DNA of 64,000 bases, from positions 91,352,556 through 91,416,555 of the forward strand of contig CM049310.1 in NCBI GenBank assembly GCA_026874595.1, written 5' to 3'. The position numbers and the translations under genes were made by a program. Under the pieces are notes generated by a model. The model saw only the letters and a program-made list of their open reading frames with translations. It searched no databases and was not told the origin of the DNA. This DNA is from Sipunculus nudus (taxonomy: Eukaryota > Annelida > Sipuncula > Golfingiida > Sipunculidae). Below are positions 1 through 10,805 of this stretch, piece after piece; positions within the stretch are counted from its first letter, which is position 1, and each line of letters starts with the position of its first letter.

Positions 1-138
1 ATTCACAAATATAAAGTCTCGCGAATGAGCCTGGGAGTATTGACCGAATTAGTGATTGCCATGACGGTTTTGTGTGCATCTCAAATTAAGGACTTTCCAA
101 TGGTGGAGGCTTGCATTCCTTTGGATGCAGATTTCTAG
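1..138 (+). mobile_element. 3' end of Helitron-like dispersed repeat (copy A)
   Basis: The segment ends in a short hairpin-capable stretch (GCATTCC, TTT, GGATGC) followed by AGATTTCTAG at 129-138. The same terminus follows copies near 34287 and 35619, preceded in each by a GGTGGAGGC/GGCGGAGGC block. A 3' hairpin a few bases before CTAG fits the CTRR end of rolling-circle (Helitron) elements. The left part is cut by the window edge. Family assignment is inferred; the repeat itself is seen directly. Confidence 0.55.
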
Positions 139-1230
139 TTACCATAGATATTCAGGTCACCACCTGTAACAGACAATCAGTCAACGAGTTAAACATAAAA
201 AGAGTATATGAATCAATAAAGATGTACTTGTCACAACATTTGGCGACGAGGTCACCAAAAAAACACATAAATATATAGCACTGAACACCTCGTCCAAACG
301 AGCTGTCCTTAAAGGCCATGTGTCTGTAGGTAAAATATGCAGTGTTTAAATTTGCTAGTCAGAGGTGTAACAGACGGTCTTTTGTCACGAACCCGATTAC
401 GCGCTCAACCTTTTATTATTTAAGACGAAAGTGTCATTTTCTTTGCTAATGGTCATTTATTTTAACAGCCAAGTAATACGTTTAGTTTAGCAATGTTAAG
501 TTATAAGGAACAATGCTATTTCAATAATATAATATGCATAATTGGAAAGAAAGCTGAGAACACAGATATGTTAACCTGTCAGTAATTTGCTAGTGAAAAA
601 CAAATAATCAATATTTTGAAAGAGCTAATTTTGTATTTTTTCATATCAGGAAAAATTCAGTTAGCTTTCTTTAAAATGAATTAATTAAATTTTGATGAAG
701 CTGATCAATATCAACATTGACAAACCCTGACCTTAACGATTGGATTTTAAAAACAAAATTAAATAAACAACTATTGGCTATGCAATAGCCTGACTGGTCC
801 TTTCTTGACACACTAGGTAGCCTGCATTCAAGTACCAGTCCATTAAGACCCTTAGATAATATAAATAAATAAGCAACTATGCAAACACCAAACATTAACG
901 AGCCGCCAGGACATATTAGTAGCTAATTGTCGTACTTTCGCCTTATCAGGTCAATATGCTGGATATGCTTTGCCCGCAACAGTACTCCTTTGGTACCTCT
1001 GTATGGACTTGACAAGATTTTTCTTTGTTATACAAAGACAAGATACAGGACCTGGCCATTTGTTGTGTCTTTTAATTGTATCCCAAAGTAAAGTCGGGGA
1101 TTCTATGGTTAATGCACGGTCGCGCCGCCGCCACCGCCGCAGTGAATTCTTTCAGGTGACATAAATCGAGAAAGATTTCACGGAGTCTTTTCAAATTTTA
1201 CACGTACATAGGCTTCCACCAATATCTATT
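139..1230. other. A/T-rich stretch, no gene recognised
   Basis: Only short ORFs without recognisable domains occur. A small GCC-rich triplet run lies at about 1119-1141 (GCGCCGCCGCCACCGCCGC) inside otherwise A/T-rich DNA. I see no repeat family in the rest. Confidence 0.5.
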
Positions 1231-1920
1231 TAAAATGGGGTCATGGTATTTACCAAGAGAGTGACCTTGAACTTGAATGGGTCACATTTTGCTGAAAACC
1301 ACACAAAACATGAGATATCTCGAGAAATACTCAATGGATTGGTCTGAAACTGAGAGTTACGTGAAGATCTTGGACATCCTTGTCTTATGTTGGAGACTGG
1401 TGGCGCCATCTAGAATCCTTTTCTGTTTTTTTTCTGCCGTTAAATACTGACACTAGTGTCAGCAATAAAATTTCAAAACTAACGGACAGATTTCTTACAT
1501 ATTGTCCCGTTTGATATGATCCCTAGGAAAATTCCTTTTATAATTCAGGTCAAAACCTTTATTATCAGAGCGACCTTGGCCTTGAATAAGGCCATATTGG
1601 TGGTAATTCCATAAACATTAGATTTCAGTCAAATCGCAGGATTATTATAAACCTCAAAATTCTGAAGTACTGCATATTTTTTTCTCAAATTTGAAACAAT
1701 TGTTTCAACCAAGTTCTCGGAGTGGGAAGACTTGTGACCTTGACCTTTATCTTCAAGGTCCAATCTGCGGAAATGTAGGGTTTTTTTTGTGATCCCCATA
1801 ACTTGTAAAGTACTACATATTTCCCCCTGAAATTTGATAAAGCATTTGTTTGAACCATGTACTTTGACAAATGGAAAGACTGGTGACCTTGAACTTAATC
1901 TTCTTGAACTTCCAAATGTC
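1231..1920 (+). repeat. Imperfect repeats carrying GTGACCTTGA motifs
   Basis: The motif GTGACCTTGA(A/C)CTT recurs at about 1261, 1735 and 1884, with a degenerate copy near 1570. Two units of roughly 145 bp are alignable by eye: 1661-1765 (AAGTACTGCATATTT ... GACTTGTGACCTTGACC) and 1805-1917 (AAGTACTACATATTT ... GACTGGTGACCTTGAAC). Dispersed repeats with this motif are common in bivalve genomes from general experience. No coding potential. Confidence 0.6.
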
Positions 1921-1958
1921 TGGGGATACTATGGCATCTCCGATGCCAGACATTTCTA

Positions 1959-2305
1959 GCTTAACTATGCATATGCACATCTGCAGATTCCATTCCGGTT
2001 TCGGACTACATGACACGGCAGTATCACGCGCCTCCTCGAATTTTATATCCTGGTGTTAACCAGGCCGGATGACCACTGCACCTTCGGGCCCTAGGTGTGT
2101 AATCAGCCCGAAAGCTGGGAAATCCCCGAACGGCGCATAAGTTTGCCAGTGTAACACAGCACGGTCTTCCCGTTAAGCCGGCAGAGCGCTTACCCTGGAC
2201 GGGGATCGACGTAGAAAAACCTCACCGCCTCAGCTGAGATTTGAACTCGCACCCTCCCGGCTTGGAGTCATGTGCTCTACCCCTGAGCTACCGAAGCCGG
2301 TTTTA
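1959..2305 (-). mobile_element. tRNA-derived SINE, copy 1 (about 347 bp)
   Basis: Read on the minus strand, the element starts at about 2305 with a tRNA-like head: A box TAGCTCAGGGGTAGAGC (forward 2274-2290) and B box GAGTTCAAATCTC (forward 2236-2248), the two internal Pol III promoter elements. A non-tRNA body follows, ending near 1959 in GCATAGTTAAGCT. Copies at 6705-7051 and 32403-32755 align along their whole length. A 75-codon ORF across it is a by-product of the repeat. Confidence 0.85.
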
Positions 2306-2809
2306 TGTTTCCTTATTCCATGCCTTAGTCTGACTCTTTTCAAGATTACGCAGAGAATGACGTACGGAATCAGTCGGATCGGTTTGCCTCGACGGAGGTG
2401 TGTGCTTAACTGAGCAACATTCTTGTGAGTATATGTTTTATTGAGTAAAAGAAACAATTGAGGATTCTGTTCGAATTACTACGAGTGAGTATATTTGTTT
2501 ATTTAGCAGCGCATTTGTAAAATAATCTAGGTAAACAGGTCGAACAGGTTAGTATAATAATTCAAATTCAAAGAAAAGCTAATATGAGACAAGTTTGTTT
2601 AATTTCGTATAATAACTGTAGTAAACGTTCACCAGAAAAGTTGTACTTATTAACACCAGGCCCAAACGTCCGGCCCATGTGAATATTGGTAAAGTTTTTC
2701 AGAAAAACAGGCCGAATTCGTCTTTCCCATATTGCGAGAAAATGCTGGTGGTCTGATCTGTAGGGGACCTGTGAGTCAGCATCGGGGCTTTTGATAACGC
2801 CAGCTATTC
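2306..2809. other. Intergenic, nothing recognised
   Basis: No coding exon, RNA gene or repeat family was recognised here. Confidence 0.4.
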
Positions 2810-3110
2810 GCCTATCTTTTCTATAAAACTGATGTGATTTCTGGCTGACGCTGCGTACATATTAATGGACGTTAGGTACTTCCTGTTAAGAAATGGCGTC
2901 AACGTTCTTTACTCCTGAGTGACTGTTGTATGACTTGATGATCTACAAGCTGTTAGTTGACATGGTAGATGCGCCAATATTGACAAACAGAAAAACAACT
3001 TAACCTAAGCTTCAGTTGAAAGGTCACTAGATGCAAAAACAGCCTTCTGCTTCGTCTGACTTCGAGAAATATTTTTTAGGACCTCCATGCTAAAACATGT
3101 GGGAACATTG
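2810..3110 (+). repeat. Dispersed repeat family D, copy 1
   Basis: Shares CTACAAGCTGTTAGT, TTGACAAACAGAAAA and GAAAGGTCACTAG(A/T)TGCAAA, in that order and at similar spacing, with 54770-55125 and in shorter form with 49120-49265. Related but weaker sequence occurs near 7150-7540. The copies are diverged. No terminal repeats or coding sequence were found, so the class is unknown. Confidence 0.55.
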
Positions 3111-3534
3111 TTAATACATATCAGTTATCGGTTAATACAGATCAGATATCGGAATCATCCCCATTAGCTTAAACAAGAGACATGCCAGAGACTTCGACAG
3201 GAACCTCCGCCTATATCGACAAATTGTTCGTTCACTCATTTGATTTTTTTCCCCGATATAACCCGAACATTAAGTGTTATCCATAGCCAGCAGATGTCGC
3301 TAAAGTGATGGAAATGGTATACAGATTATGACATCAAATTGTATATGGCGCCAAGTTTTCTGTACAAAGCAAAGATGGTTCCAAATGCTTCAAAATATCT
3401 CGCTGTAATTTTGAATAGAATTTCGGATAATAAATCTCTTATGATTTAACAAAAAAGCTTTCATCACAAATCCAGGCTCGAACCTAAAGCTTTTTATATA
3501 TATTGTATTGTGAACTTTAACGTCCAGTAAGACA
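3111..3534. other. Intergenic, nothing recognised
   Basis: No convincing exon, RNA gene or repeat was identified in this stretch. Confidence 0.4.
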
Positions 3535-4105
3535 GCCCGGTTACGTTAAAGTGACCTAATCACGAAAGCATGTTAAATTTACACGAAAAATAGCTTCTTC
3601 TATTTGAAATAAAATGGTACCTGTCAAAATATTGGACTGAGAGGTTGGCATATTCCTGTACCTGATGGTTAAAAATGTGGAACGGGCACGACCAAAGGCG
3701 CCAACATATACATAGCGCGAACACTACCCGCGTTTGCAGTTTCTTTTCAGGTTTAGAATAAGTATTTTACCACCTGCGTTTGCAATTTCTTTTCAGGCTT
3801 AGAACAAGTGTTTCACAACTTTGCATATTCATGTTTGGACTATTCCTTGTTTGGGATCTGTCGCGCATGCGCGAAAACTTGATTTCCGGGCACGCGGGTT
3901 TGTTATAGTTAACAGACAGACTGGATCGTGTGGGCTCTAACGCAAAACAATAACAAGGTGTTGAGCAGCTGGAGGGGAGTCACTGAGACCGTGTGCTGGG
4001 ATGGTTTTGCTGGGAAACTTTTGTGTCAAGCAAACATCATCTAATAGTGTGAAGCAAAAATTATACATTATGCATTATACCGCTCCTGTTTATGTCCCTC
4101 TAAGA
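3535..4105 (+). mobile_element. MITE-like dispersed repeat E, copy 1
   Basis: Aligns with 37550-38060 over nearly all of its length: TTAAAGTGACCTAATCAC near the left end, CACGAAAAATAGCTTCTTC inside, GTGTGCTGGGATGGTTTTGC near the right end, and TATGTCCCTCTAAGAA at the end. The better-preserved second copy begins CTTAAAGG and ends CCTTTAAG, suggesting short terminal inverted repeats. The non-autonomous DNA transposon assignment is inferred. Confidence 0.6.
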
Positions 4106-4164
4106 ACCACTGGTCACAAGGGTGAGGTAAACTGTACCCATCTAATCATATCAGAATAAGTGTC

Positions 4165-4280
4165 GGACACTTTTCTAAATCTTGACAAGGCTTTCGATGC
4201 TGTTGACCATCCCCCAAGGCTGAAGTCTTATAGAGGCGGTTTGATAATTATCTAGCTAATCAGTCTTCTCTTTCCCCACT
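4165..4280 (+). pseudogene. Short fragment of a non-LTR retrotransposon reverse transcriptase
   Basis: Translation gives FLNLDKAFDAVDH, a good match to the RT block FLDLSKAFDTVDH that carries the first catalytic aspartate of LINE reverse transcriptases. Weakly matching residues (LKSYRGGL) follow before a stop. Only about 35 codons are recognisable, so this is a relic of a CR1/Jockey-like LINE. It is unrelated to the two larger LINE copies in the window as far as I can see. Confidence 0.65.
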
Positions 4281-6204
4281 AACTGAGCAGGCAAGTTTAA
4301 TGTGAACGCATAAAGGTCAGGGGAGACTGAATACAAGGTAAAAACTGTCAGCAATGTCAGGTGAAGTTGATTATGTCGTTAATGGAATACCTACATCACG
4401 CCAGAGAGAGACTATGTGGGTGGCATGTGGAACATCGGCGTCCATTAGGCTTCTCGAGTGGAGTGCTTCAAGGTTTGGTTCTCGGTTCGACTTTGAAACA
4501 ACCATTACTGGAACTGCAGGTGGGTTAAAGCCCCGACAAGCTTGAACTGTGCTGTTTACGCTGGCGTGAAAAGAAGCGTAGATTTAACACCCTCCGGGGT
4601 TATTTATAGAAATCACCAGGCTTCAAGACCAGGCAATCAGTTTCATCGGAAGCCCTCGCGGCCGCTGTCGACCACATTTACAAAATATCTAATTTCGGTT
4701 TTACCTGGGTCTGATAATCTGGTATTTCCGGATCAGCACCGGTCTGGTGGTCCGCTCGTTTCAGCAATCACCATAAAATCACGGTTTCACCAACTACAAC
4801 GGCTACATCGACCGGAGTAAAAAAACTGAAGCCCGCTGACTGCCACCACATAAAACATCTAGAAAAATAATATTCACTGTCAGTACAGGGTTCATAATTT
4901 GTGCCGGACCACTGTAATTAGCATTTGATTAACCCCGCCCCCCCCCCCCCAACATATCGATCGCGTTTCCGCGAAATAACGCAAATATTTTATTTGCCCG
5001 AGTCATTTGTAAATTTCATTTTAGCTGACCCTTAGAGAATTTTGAAGTTTGGAAATATTCTTCTGATAAAATATCAATTATCACACTCCGAGCATTACGT
5101 TTTAAAGATAATATTTTGCAAGTTACAAACGCAAATGCGCCTTTGTGCCATTGACTTGCTTGAAAACGATTGAATTTTGATATCCTAATTTTGAAAAAAT
5201 AAAAATTTTAAATATTGAACCTCCGTACAGTGTGTCTTCATATTGCAAAGACATGAGGGAATATACTATTTCAGGAACAGTAAATCCTCAAGTTTTGTTA
5301 AAATTGCCTCAAATGTCCTCTTTACATTACATATTCAAAAACTATATACCTGTAACTAACCTTAATGAAACCATGGTTCATAATTAAAATTAAAAAAAAA
5401 AATTTATACACTGATATATATAATATAGTATGGTAATAATAATTAGTATTATTAATCGGTATTACGCGTATATTTTTCACTCCATGATTTTTTAAGGTCG
5501 AAAAGAACTGCGCCCCTCCCGATGATCGGTCCCTGTATTGGTGTTATTATAAGTATATTGTTCTGTTGAATTTTTCATATGGATTTTTGCACAGATAATT
5601 TTGTCATAACATTTGACCATTAAGTAACTTAAAATCAAGGTTTGTATTTTTTCTTTAGCTACCTTTGATAAATGGACGCCATATTTAAACCTGGGTTATA
5701 TATCAGCCAAAAACCGCCATCAGAGGCAGGGACAACCATAGAATAATTAAATAATTATCAATAGAAAACTTTTCTGAATTGATTTTGGAGTAAAATTTCC
5801 TTTGATTTCTGAAACCCAAAATGTTTTATTATCAATATTTAATTATACAATTGCATAACATTGCATATCTGTGTCAAATTAGAGCGAACGGAGGTCAAGC
5901 GGTAACATTAAATGGTAGAAATCACTAAGAGTTTTACCTTTTGTTGACAAGAGCACATCGCTGTACAGATTTTAGATTACCCCCTACCCCACCTCCGAAA
6001 GTCGATTTCTATTTACCCCTATGTTTTTACTCCTTCAAAATAGCTGTTTCTCTATGGTTATATGGTCTAAAATTGTTATATTTTCTTTTCCTCTGTATTT
6101 ATATGATTAGGGGTGAACCTTTGTATATCTTTTGTTTGCATGTAAAATGTCATGCGCTTTATTTAATTAATATATTATGAGTTAAAAGCATTAGAATTTA
6201 TAAT
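4281..6204. other. A/T-rich intergenic DNA with a poly(C) tract
   Basis: Two ORFs of 63 and 92 codons at 4354-4820 overlap by four bases and match no domain I know; composition is the only argument for them. A C-run of about 14 bases lies near 4937. From 4950 to 6200 the DNA is strongly A/T-rich with no recognisable exon. A short piece (AGATTACCCCCTACCCC, about 5973) resembles the repeat family at 6205. Confidence 0.4.
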
Positions 6205-6352
6205 TTTGTTAAATCAGTGAGGGGGTACACTTAACAATGCGGGCGTTACCTGAAATTACGTTCAGACTACCCCGGGGGTAATCTGTAATCGATTTCATAT
6301 TATCGGGTGGGGGGGGGGGTAACCTTAAATGGGGTGTAACCTGAAGTCCATA
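6205..6352 (+). repeat. Dispersed repeat with GGTAATCTGAAAT / GGTAACCTGAAGT motifs, copy 1
   Basis: Contains GGGGGTAATCTGTAATCGAT, a G-run of about 12 bases near 6308 and GGTGTAACCTGAAGTC. Related sequence occurs at 40085-40172 (CAGATTACCCCCGGTGTAAT) and 46090-46202 (TCGGGGGTAACCTGAAGTCT). The G/C runs of variable length appear to be part of the repeat. Class unknown. Confidence 0.5.
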
Positions 6353-6704
6353 CACCAGGAGCAAACAGTTATATCGACTCGGGTTGCACGACCGGCTGCT
6401 GTGGTCTTGGGGTAGCGCACAGGACATCCGGAAAACCTCGGCCAAATCCGATGGCTTCTAGCCTCAGATGTATCTATGGTTGGTTCAAGGTTGCCATTCA
6501 AGGATCAAAGTGCTCGATACATAAAGTATAGAGCTGCAATAGGTTCATAAAATTCATCAATGCATAACTGTCACTACCCGCAGGTTTCGTGCACACTTCA
6601 TGGCACTCATCAGGTGACTGAGTTGTGTTGGTTTGTGTATGTTCGGGTGCGTGTGAGTTTTTTTTTAAATTTTTTTATAAATAAAATAAAATGCATTTTT
6701 TAAT
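6353..6704. other. Intergenic, nothing recognised
   Basis: No exon, RNA gene or repeat family was recognised. A T-rich stretch sits at about 6658-6680 just before the next SINE. Confidence 0.4.
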
Positions 6705-7051
6705 GCTTTAAGTATTATGTACATCTGCAGCATTCAATTCCGGTTTCGTATTACCTGACAGGGGCATACATGCGATAATTCTGGCGTCAACCAGGGTCGG
6801 TGTATCACTCCTGCGGGTCCTGGGTATGTAACAGCCCGATTGCTGGGTCATAACACCGAGGAACCCCCGAAAGGCGCACTCGTATGTGAGTGAAACACGA
6901 CTGCTCGGCACAGTCTCCCCATGAAGCCTGCAGGGGCGCTCACCCAGGGTGGTGGTCGACCGTGAAAAATCTCAGCGCCTCGGCTGAGATTCGAACTCAC
7001 GACCTCCATGCTTTAAGCCCTGTGCTTTACCCATGAGCCACAGAAGCCGGT
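6705..7051 (-). mobile_element. tRNA-derived SINE, copy 2 (about 347 bp)
   Basis: Minus-strand tRNA-like head with B box GAGTTCGAATCTC (forward 6986-6998) and A box TGGCTCATGGGTAAAGC (forward 7024-7040), beginning ACCGGCTTCTG at about 7051. The body aligns with copies 1 and 3 through the tail GATGTACATAATACTTAAAGC at about 6708-6728. It is the best-preserved Pol III promoter pair of the family in this window. Confidence 0.85.
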
Positions 7052-8637
7052 ATGTGTGTTCGATTTTGCTGTACGATGCCTACAAGTGTTAAGGTATATG
7101 CTTCGTTTATTAAGGAGTGGCGTTCTTTTGTACGTCATTTAGCTTCTCCTGTTCGCATATGGTACATCTGTTAGTTTAAATACAGACAATATTGAAAATA
7201 AAAAAGAACTATCAAAATCTATATTTGGAAACTCAAACGACAAGGCACCTCACACAATAATGCATGGTCCATTATCGCTAATCCAGCTATGACAAGAGTG
7301 GCTAACAAACAAAAAACGTACTCTAAGCGGAAGTTTTTTGCAAAACATCCTTTGCATAGCTCTGGTTCGTGTGACTTGCCGCGAGATTTCTTCCTGAGTG
7401 AGTTTGGATTATTTTTGCGCCCCACACGTTATAAACACGTGGATATAAACAAATTGAACAGATCGTAAGCGTAGGGATCGGCGTTGTCTCTTCTATTTTT
7501 TTATAAAAGGTTCAAAGGATTATCTTGAAGTAATAAACGTATACAAAGTAGCATTCCGTAAGAAAGATTCCTCCATTTCCTATCAGAACAACTTATCTGG
7601 CTTTATCAGCAATAGGTGACGGCTGCTTTCTACCTCATCCTTATATTATGCATTATTGTTACTGTAGCGGTTGTTGTAGGAATCGTCTGTAAAATCATAT
7701 TCTATGATTGCAAGATAAAAAACGACCGATGATCGATTATTAATGGGTCATTTTATGAACCATCTATATAATCATGAATGTTAAGTGTAGAATTATAACT
7801 AAAATATTGACCTTGTTGTGGACCCTTATTACAAGGTTAATTTTTAATGCAGCTCGCTCTTTTGTGCCCTTTCTATGATAAAAATTAGAACGTTTATCGG
7901 GATTAAATGACTTCTTCAATGTGCATACATATAGATTTAATTGATTTTGAAAGAAAATGACAAGTTATCTATATAATCGATAAATATGCGCCCTACGACT
8001 CACGGTATATCTTGAATTCCATCACTTGACATGGGACATCCGGTTTTAGTCTATACAAAAAAGGGCTGCCCCCATGACATGGTATGAACGTTTGCGATGC
8101 CAGGGCTTGATAAGATTACGGAAATAAAACACCAAATTACTGCGAGGACAGTCTCAAGGTGTGAATCTATCCGCGGATTTAGTTTAGTGGCTAACAGACC
8201 TATATCTTCTAAGAAGAAGCCCGGAGAACGATCTGGGGATTACTTTGCACTCATCGGCAAATTATACGTCACACTTAACAATTGAGGAAGCGAACATGCT
8301 GATAATTGCGTTGTTTACTGTTGAGGTATTGTCTTTGGACCAGAGGCGCTTGAATCCCTATTTATAATAAAGTCCTCATACCTCTAATGTTCTAAGAAAT
8401 ACTACGTGGGTATCAGGTCGAACGACGTAATAAAAAAATGGTAATACCGTGTTATCATATAATACAAGTAATACGTAGTATTGCTAAGAACATAGGAGAT
8501 ATGAAGACCTAATTATCAAAAGGGATTCAAGTGCCTGTTTTTTTTCGACTGAATGGTTCTATATCTGTATTCTGATTTGCACTTTCGTTGTTTGTTTGTT
8601 TTTCATTGTATACAATCAATGTAATCTTTTGTGGTAC

Positions 8638-8639
<2 letters not shown>
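7052..8639. other. Intergenic; weak family D similarity, otherwise nothing
   Basis: Between about 7150 and 7540 there are short matches to repeat family D (CATCTGTTAGTTTAAATACAG; AAAGGTTCAAAGGATTATCTT). The remainder, including a 62-codon ORF at 8097-8285, shows no domain or RNA gene I recognise. Confidence 0.4.

Positions 8640-8701
<62 letters not shown>
8640..8701. repeat. (TA)n microsatellite
   Basis: About 31 uninterrupted TA units. A 64-codon ORF made largely of IY repeats across it is an artefact. Confidence 0.95.
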
Positions 8702-8704
<3 letters not shown>

Positions 8705-10368
8705 CGTTGATTGTTTCCTTCACAATATATACAGCAACCAAGACCATACAGTAATTCACCCGTCTAAAGCATATAGCTCGCTGTTTATATTAGAAACAGA
8801 TCAACAGCATCAAGTTGATCATTGACAACCGAACACTGTAAACGTAAACCTATTGGGGGCTTATAAATTTGGTAATGATCAACTCGACTTGTTATAATTT
8901 TATGAAACCACTGTCACATCAATCAGCGCATAAACTCTGAATCCCTTGAAACTTCTGGTGTTTATCGTAAATTTTTTTAATATAATCCATATAAACCGCT
9001 CAAAAGGTAGGTTTCTTGAAATTAATAAGCTAATAAGCAGTAATGGTTAAAATGCGCCTGCCGTAGATCAGATTATACCAAGAGAATGGCTTCTAACGAA
9101 GATGATTTGTTTAATTGATAATGCCTATGATTTGATTACCGGAGAAAGGCTAGTCTGTTTTCTTCAATTTGCCATGGATAATTAATGTCACGTGTTCAAT
9201 TAGACTTTGTAACTTGTTAATCCTATTTTGAAGCAGTAATTCACACTGAATGAAGATGGTTTAACTCTTTTATTCATCACCATACAAAGTAATAAAGTGT
9301 CATAGCAAAGGAACCCAGTTTAATGAAAGCAACGGCACAAAATCAGTTCATGTTAGGTGGTAGGCTTATTACTAAAAATAGATTATCATCTCCGATGCTT
9401 TATACATTTCCCAGTCAAAAGACACTGATGACATCATAGCGAAATGTGGTCCAATCGTACTGCCTCATCTAGCGTCCCGTGATCTGATCAGTATTTCCGG
9501 TCCTGCACAAAAGGCTTGGGGCTTCTCAAAGCAGCTGACAAATGAACTTATCCATAACTGACCATGCAAAATTCTAATATTTGGCTTAAATCTTCGAGAT
9601 TTTTTTTTAATTTAAGAACTAAGTAATCCTTTGAAAGTAAAAAAGGACAGCTACACCGCTACAAAGCAGGTATCATGGAACCAGCATTGTATTCCACAAG
9701 AAGCATAATCAGACAAAATAAATATACAGTATATAACCCTTTTAGTCTTACTATATACAAACTATATAGAAATTATAAAATGTACAGTCAATTGATCCCT
9801 GTCACGTGATTCACCAGATAATCCAACTTTCTGTGTTTTCAAGAGCACCTGCAATGATAAATTATGATGAATATAAAGTATTATTATAATATTCTTAAAA
9901 TCAAACACCACAAATAATCAGATATTTATTGCAAGAGTAACTGATTACACCCATCTTGCTCTAGTATAATTTAATTTTTTTAATACTACTTGAGAATCAC
10001 CTGCTAAATATTGAAGAAGGTTAACGAAGCACAAAAAAAAAAAAAAAAAAAAACAGTCGAATAAATTTTCTGGTAATCTGGATCACCAAAACATGCTTTT
10101 ATAATAATGATTCATTGCCATATGCGGAAAAGGGAAATCTATAGTTAAAGCAAAACCAAAAAATGTTCACCATTGCGAGACCTTCAAAATCGACGCCATT
10201 GACTAGATTTAATGGAAAAAACGTGTAAGTGTGTAAATTATAAACCGGGTGAAAGTGTGTGACAGTTGGAGAACCGTGATACACTTTTCTACTATTTGGT
10301 GATCGGATGATTCAGAAAGTTGGTGGATGTGTGTATGCGGTCTCTGACTACATTTTAGTTTAATTTTT
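8702..10368. other. A/T-rich intergenic DNA upstream in coordinate of the receptor gene
   Basis: No exon or repeat family recognised. A run of about 23 A residues lies at 10030-10052. If the receptor transcript on the minus strand ends near 10369, this region lies beyond its 3' end. Confidence 0.4.
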
Positions 10369-10374
10369 TTTATT
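10369..10374 (-). terminator. Candidate poly(A) signal AATAAA for the receptor gene
   Basis: On the minus strand this reads AATAAA, about 430 bases after the receptor stop codon. It is the first canonical hexamer I noticed downstream; usage is inferred and no transcript evidence is available. Confidence 0.35.
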
Positions 10375-10805
10375 CAATGAAGGACGCTGCCGCCTCACCT
10401 TAGTCCAGTCACTTGTTTTCCATCAGATAAGTATCGTATGTACAACTGTTGACCTCAGGTCAATCATTCTGTATAGAGCGAGGTCGGCAAAATCATCATA
10501 TATCAACATATACAGATCTCTTTCCTATATATTTTGGCATTCGTTTTAATCGGCACTTCAAAAGTTTAATCTTCCTCTGAAAGGTCAGAACACTTTTTTT
10601 ATCATTATTTTTGTTGTTTTCGTTTTGTTTTAATTTTTATCATGTCCTTTTTCATGGACATGCGCTTTTCAAGTCAGTTTTTGAGAATATTGCTGGTACA
10701 TAATGCAATTCTCCGAATCATGAATATGAGGAATGTAACAAAAGACACTGGACAACACAAATATGTCCTCTTTGGTAAGGTTATCGTATTTGGTCATGTT
10801 TTATT

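Noticed and set aside
2230-2305. A real tRNA gene on the minus strand
   Set aside because: A and B boxes are good but no closed acceptor stem forms and the sequence continues into a repeated SINE body; the same head recurs at 6980 and 32410.
2230-2457. 75-codon minus-strand ORF and other ORFs across SINE copies
   Set aside because: They coincide with tRNA-derived SINE sequence and are not shared between copies.
4354-4820. Two overlapping ORFs (63 and 92 codons) after the RT fragment
   Set aside because: No domain, no continuation of RT similarity, and no repeat match; chance ORFs cannot be excluded.
8631-8825. 64-codon ORF with long IY repeat (also ORFs at 27214-27426 and 34764-35018)
   Set aside because: Translation of (TA)n microsatellites, not genes.
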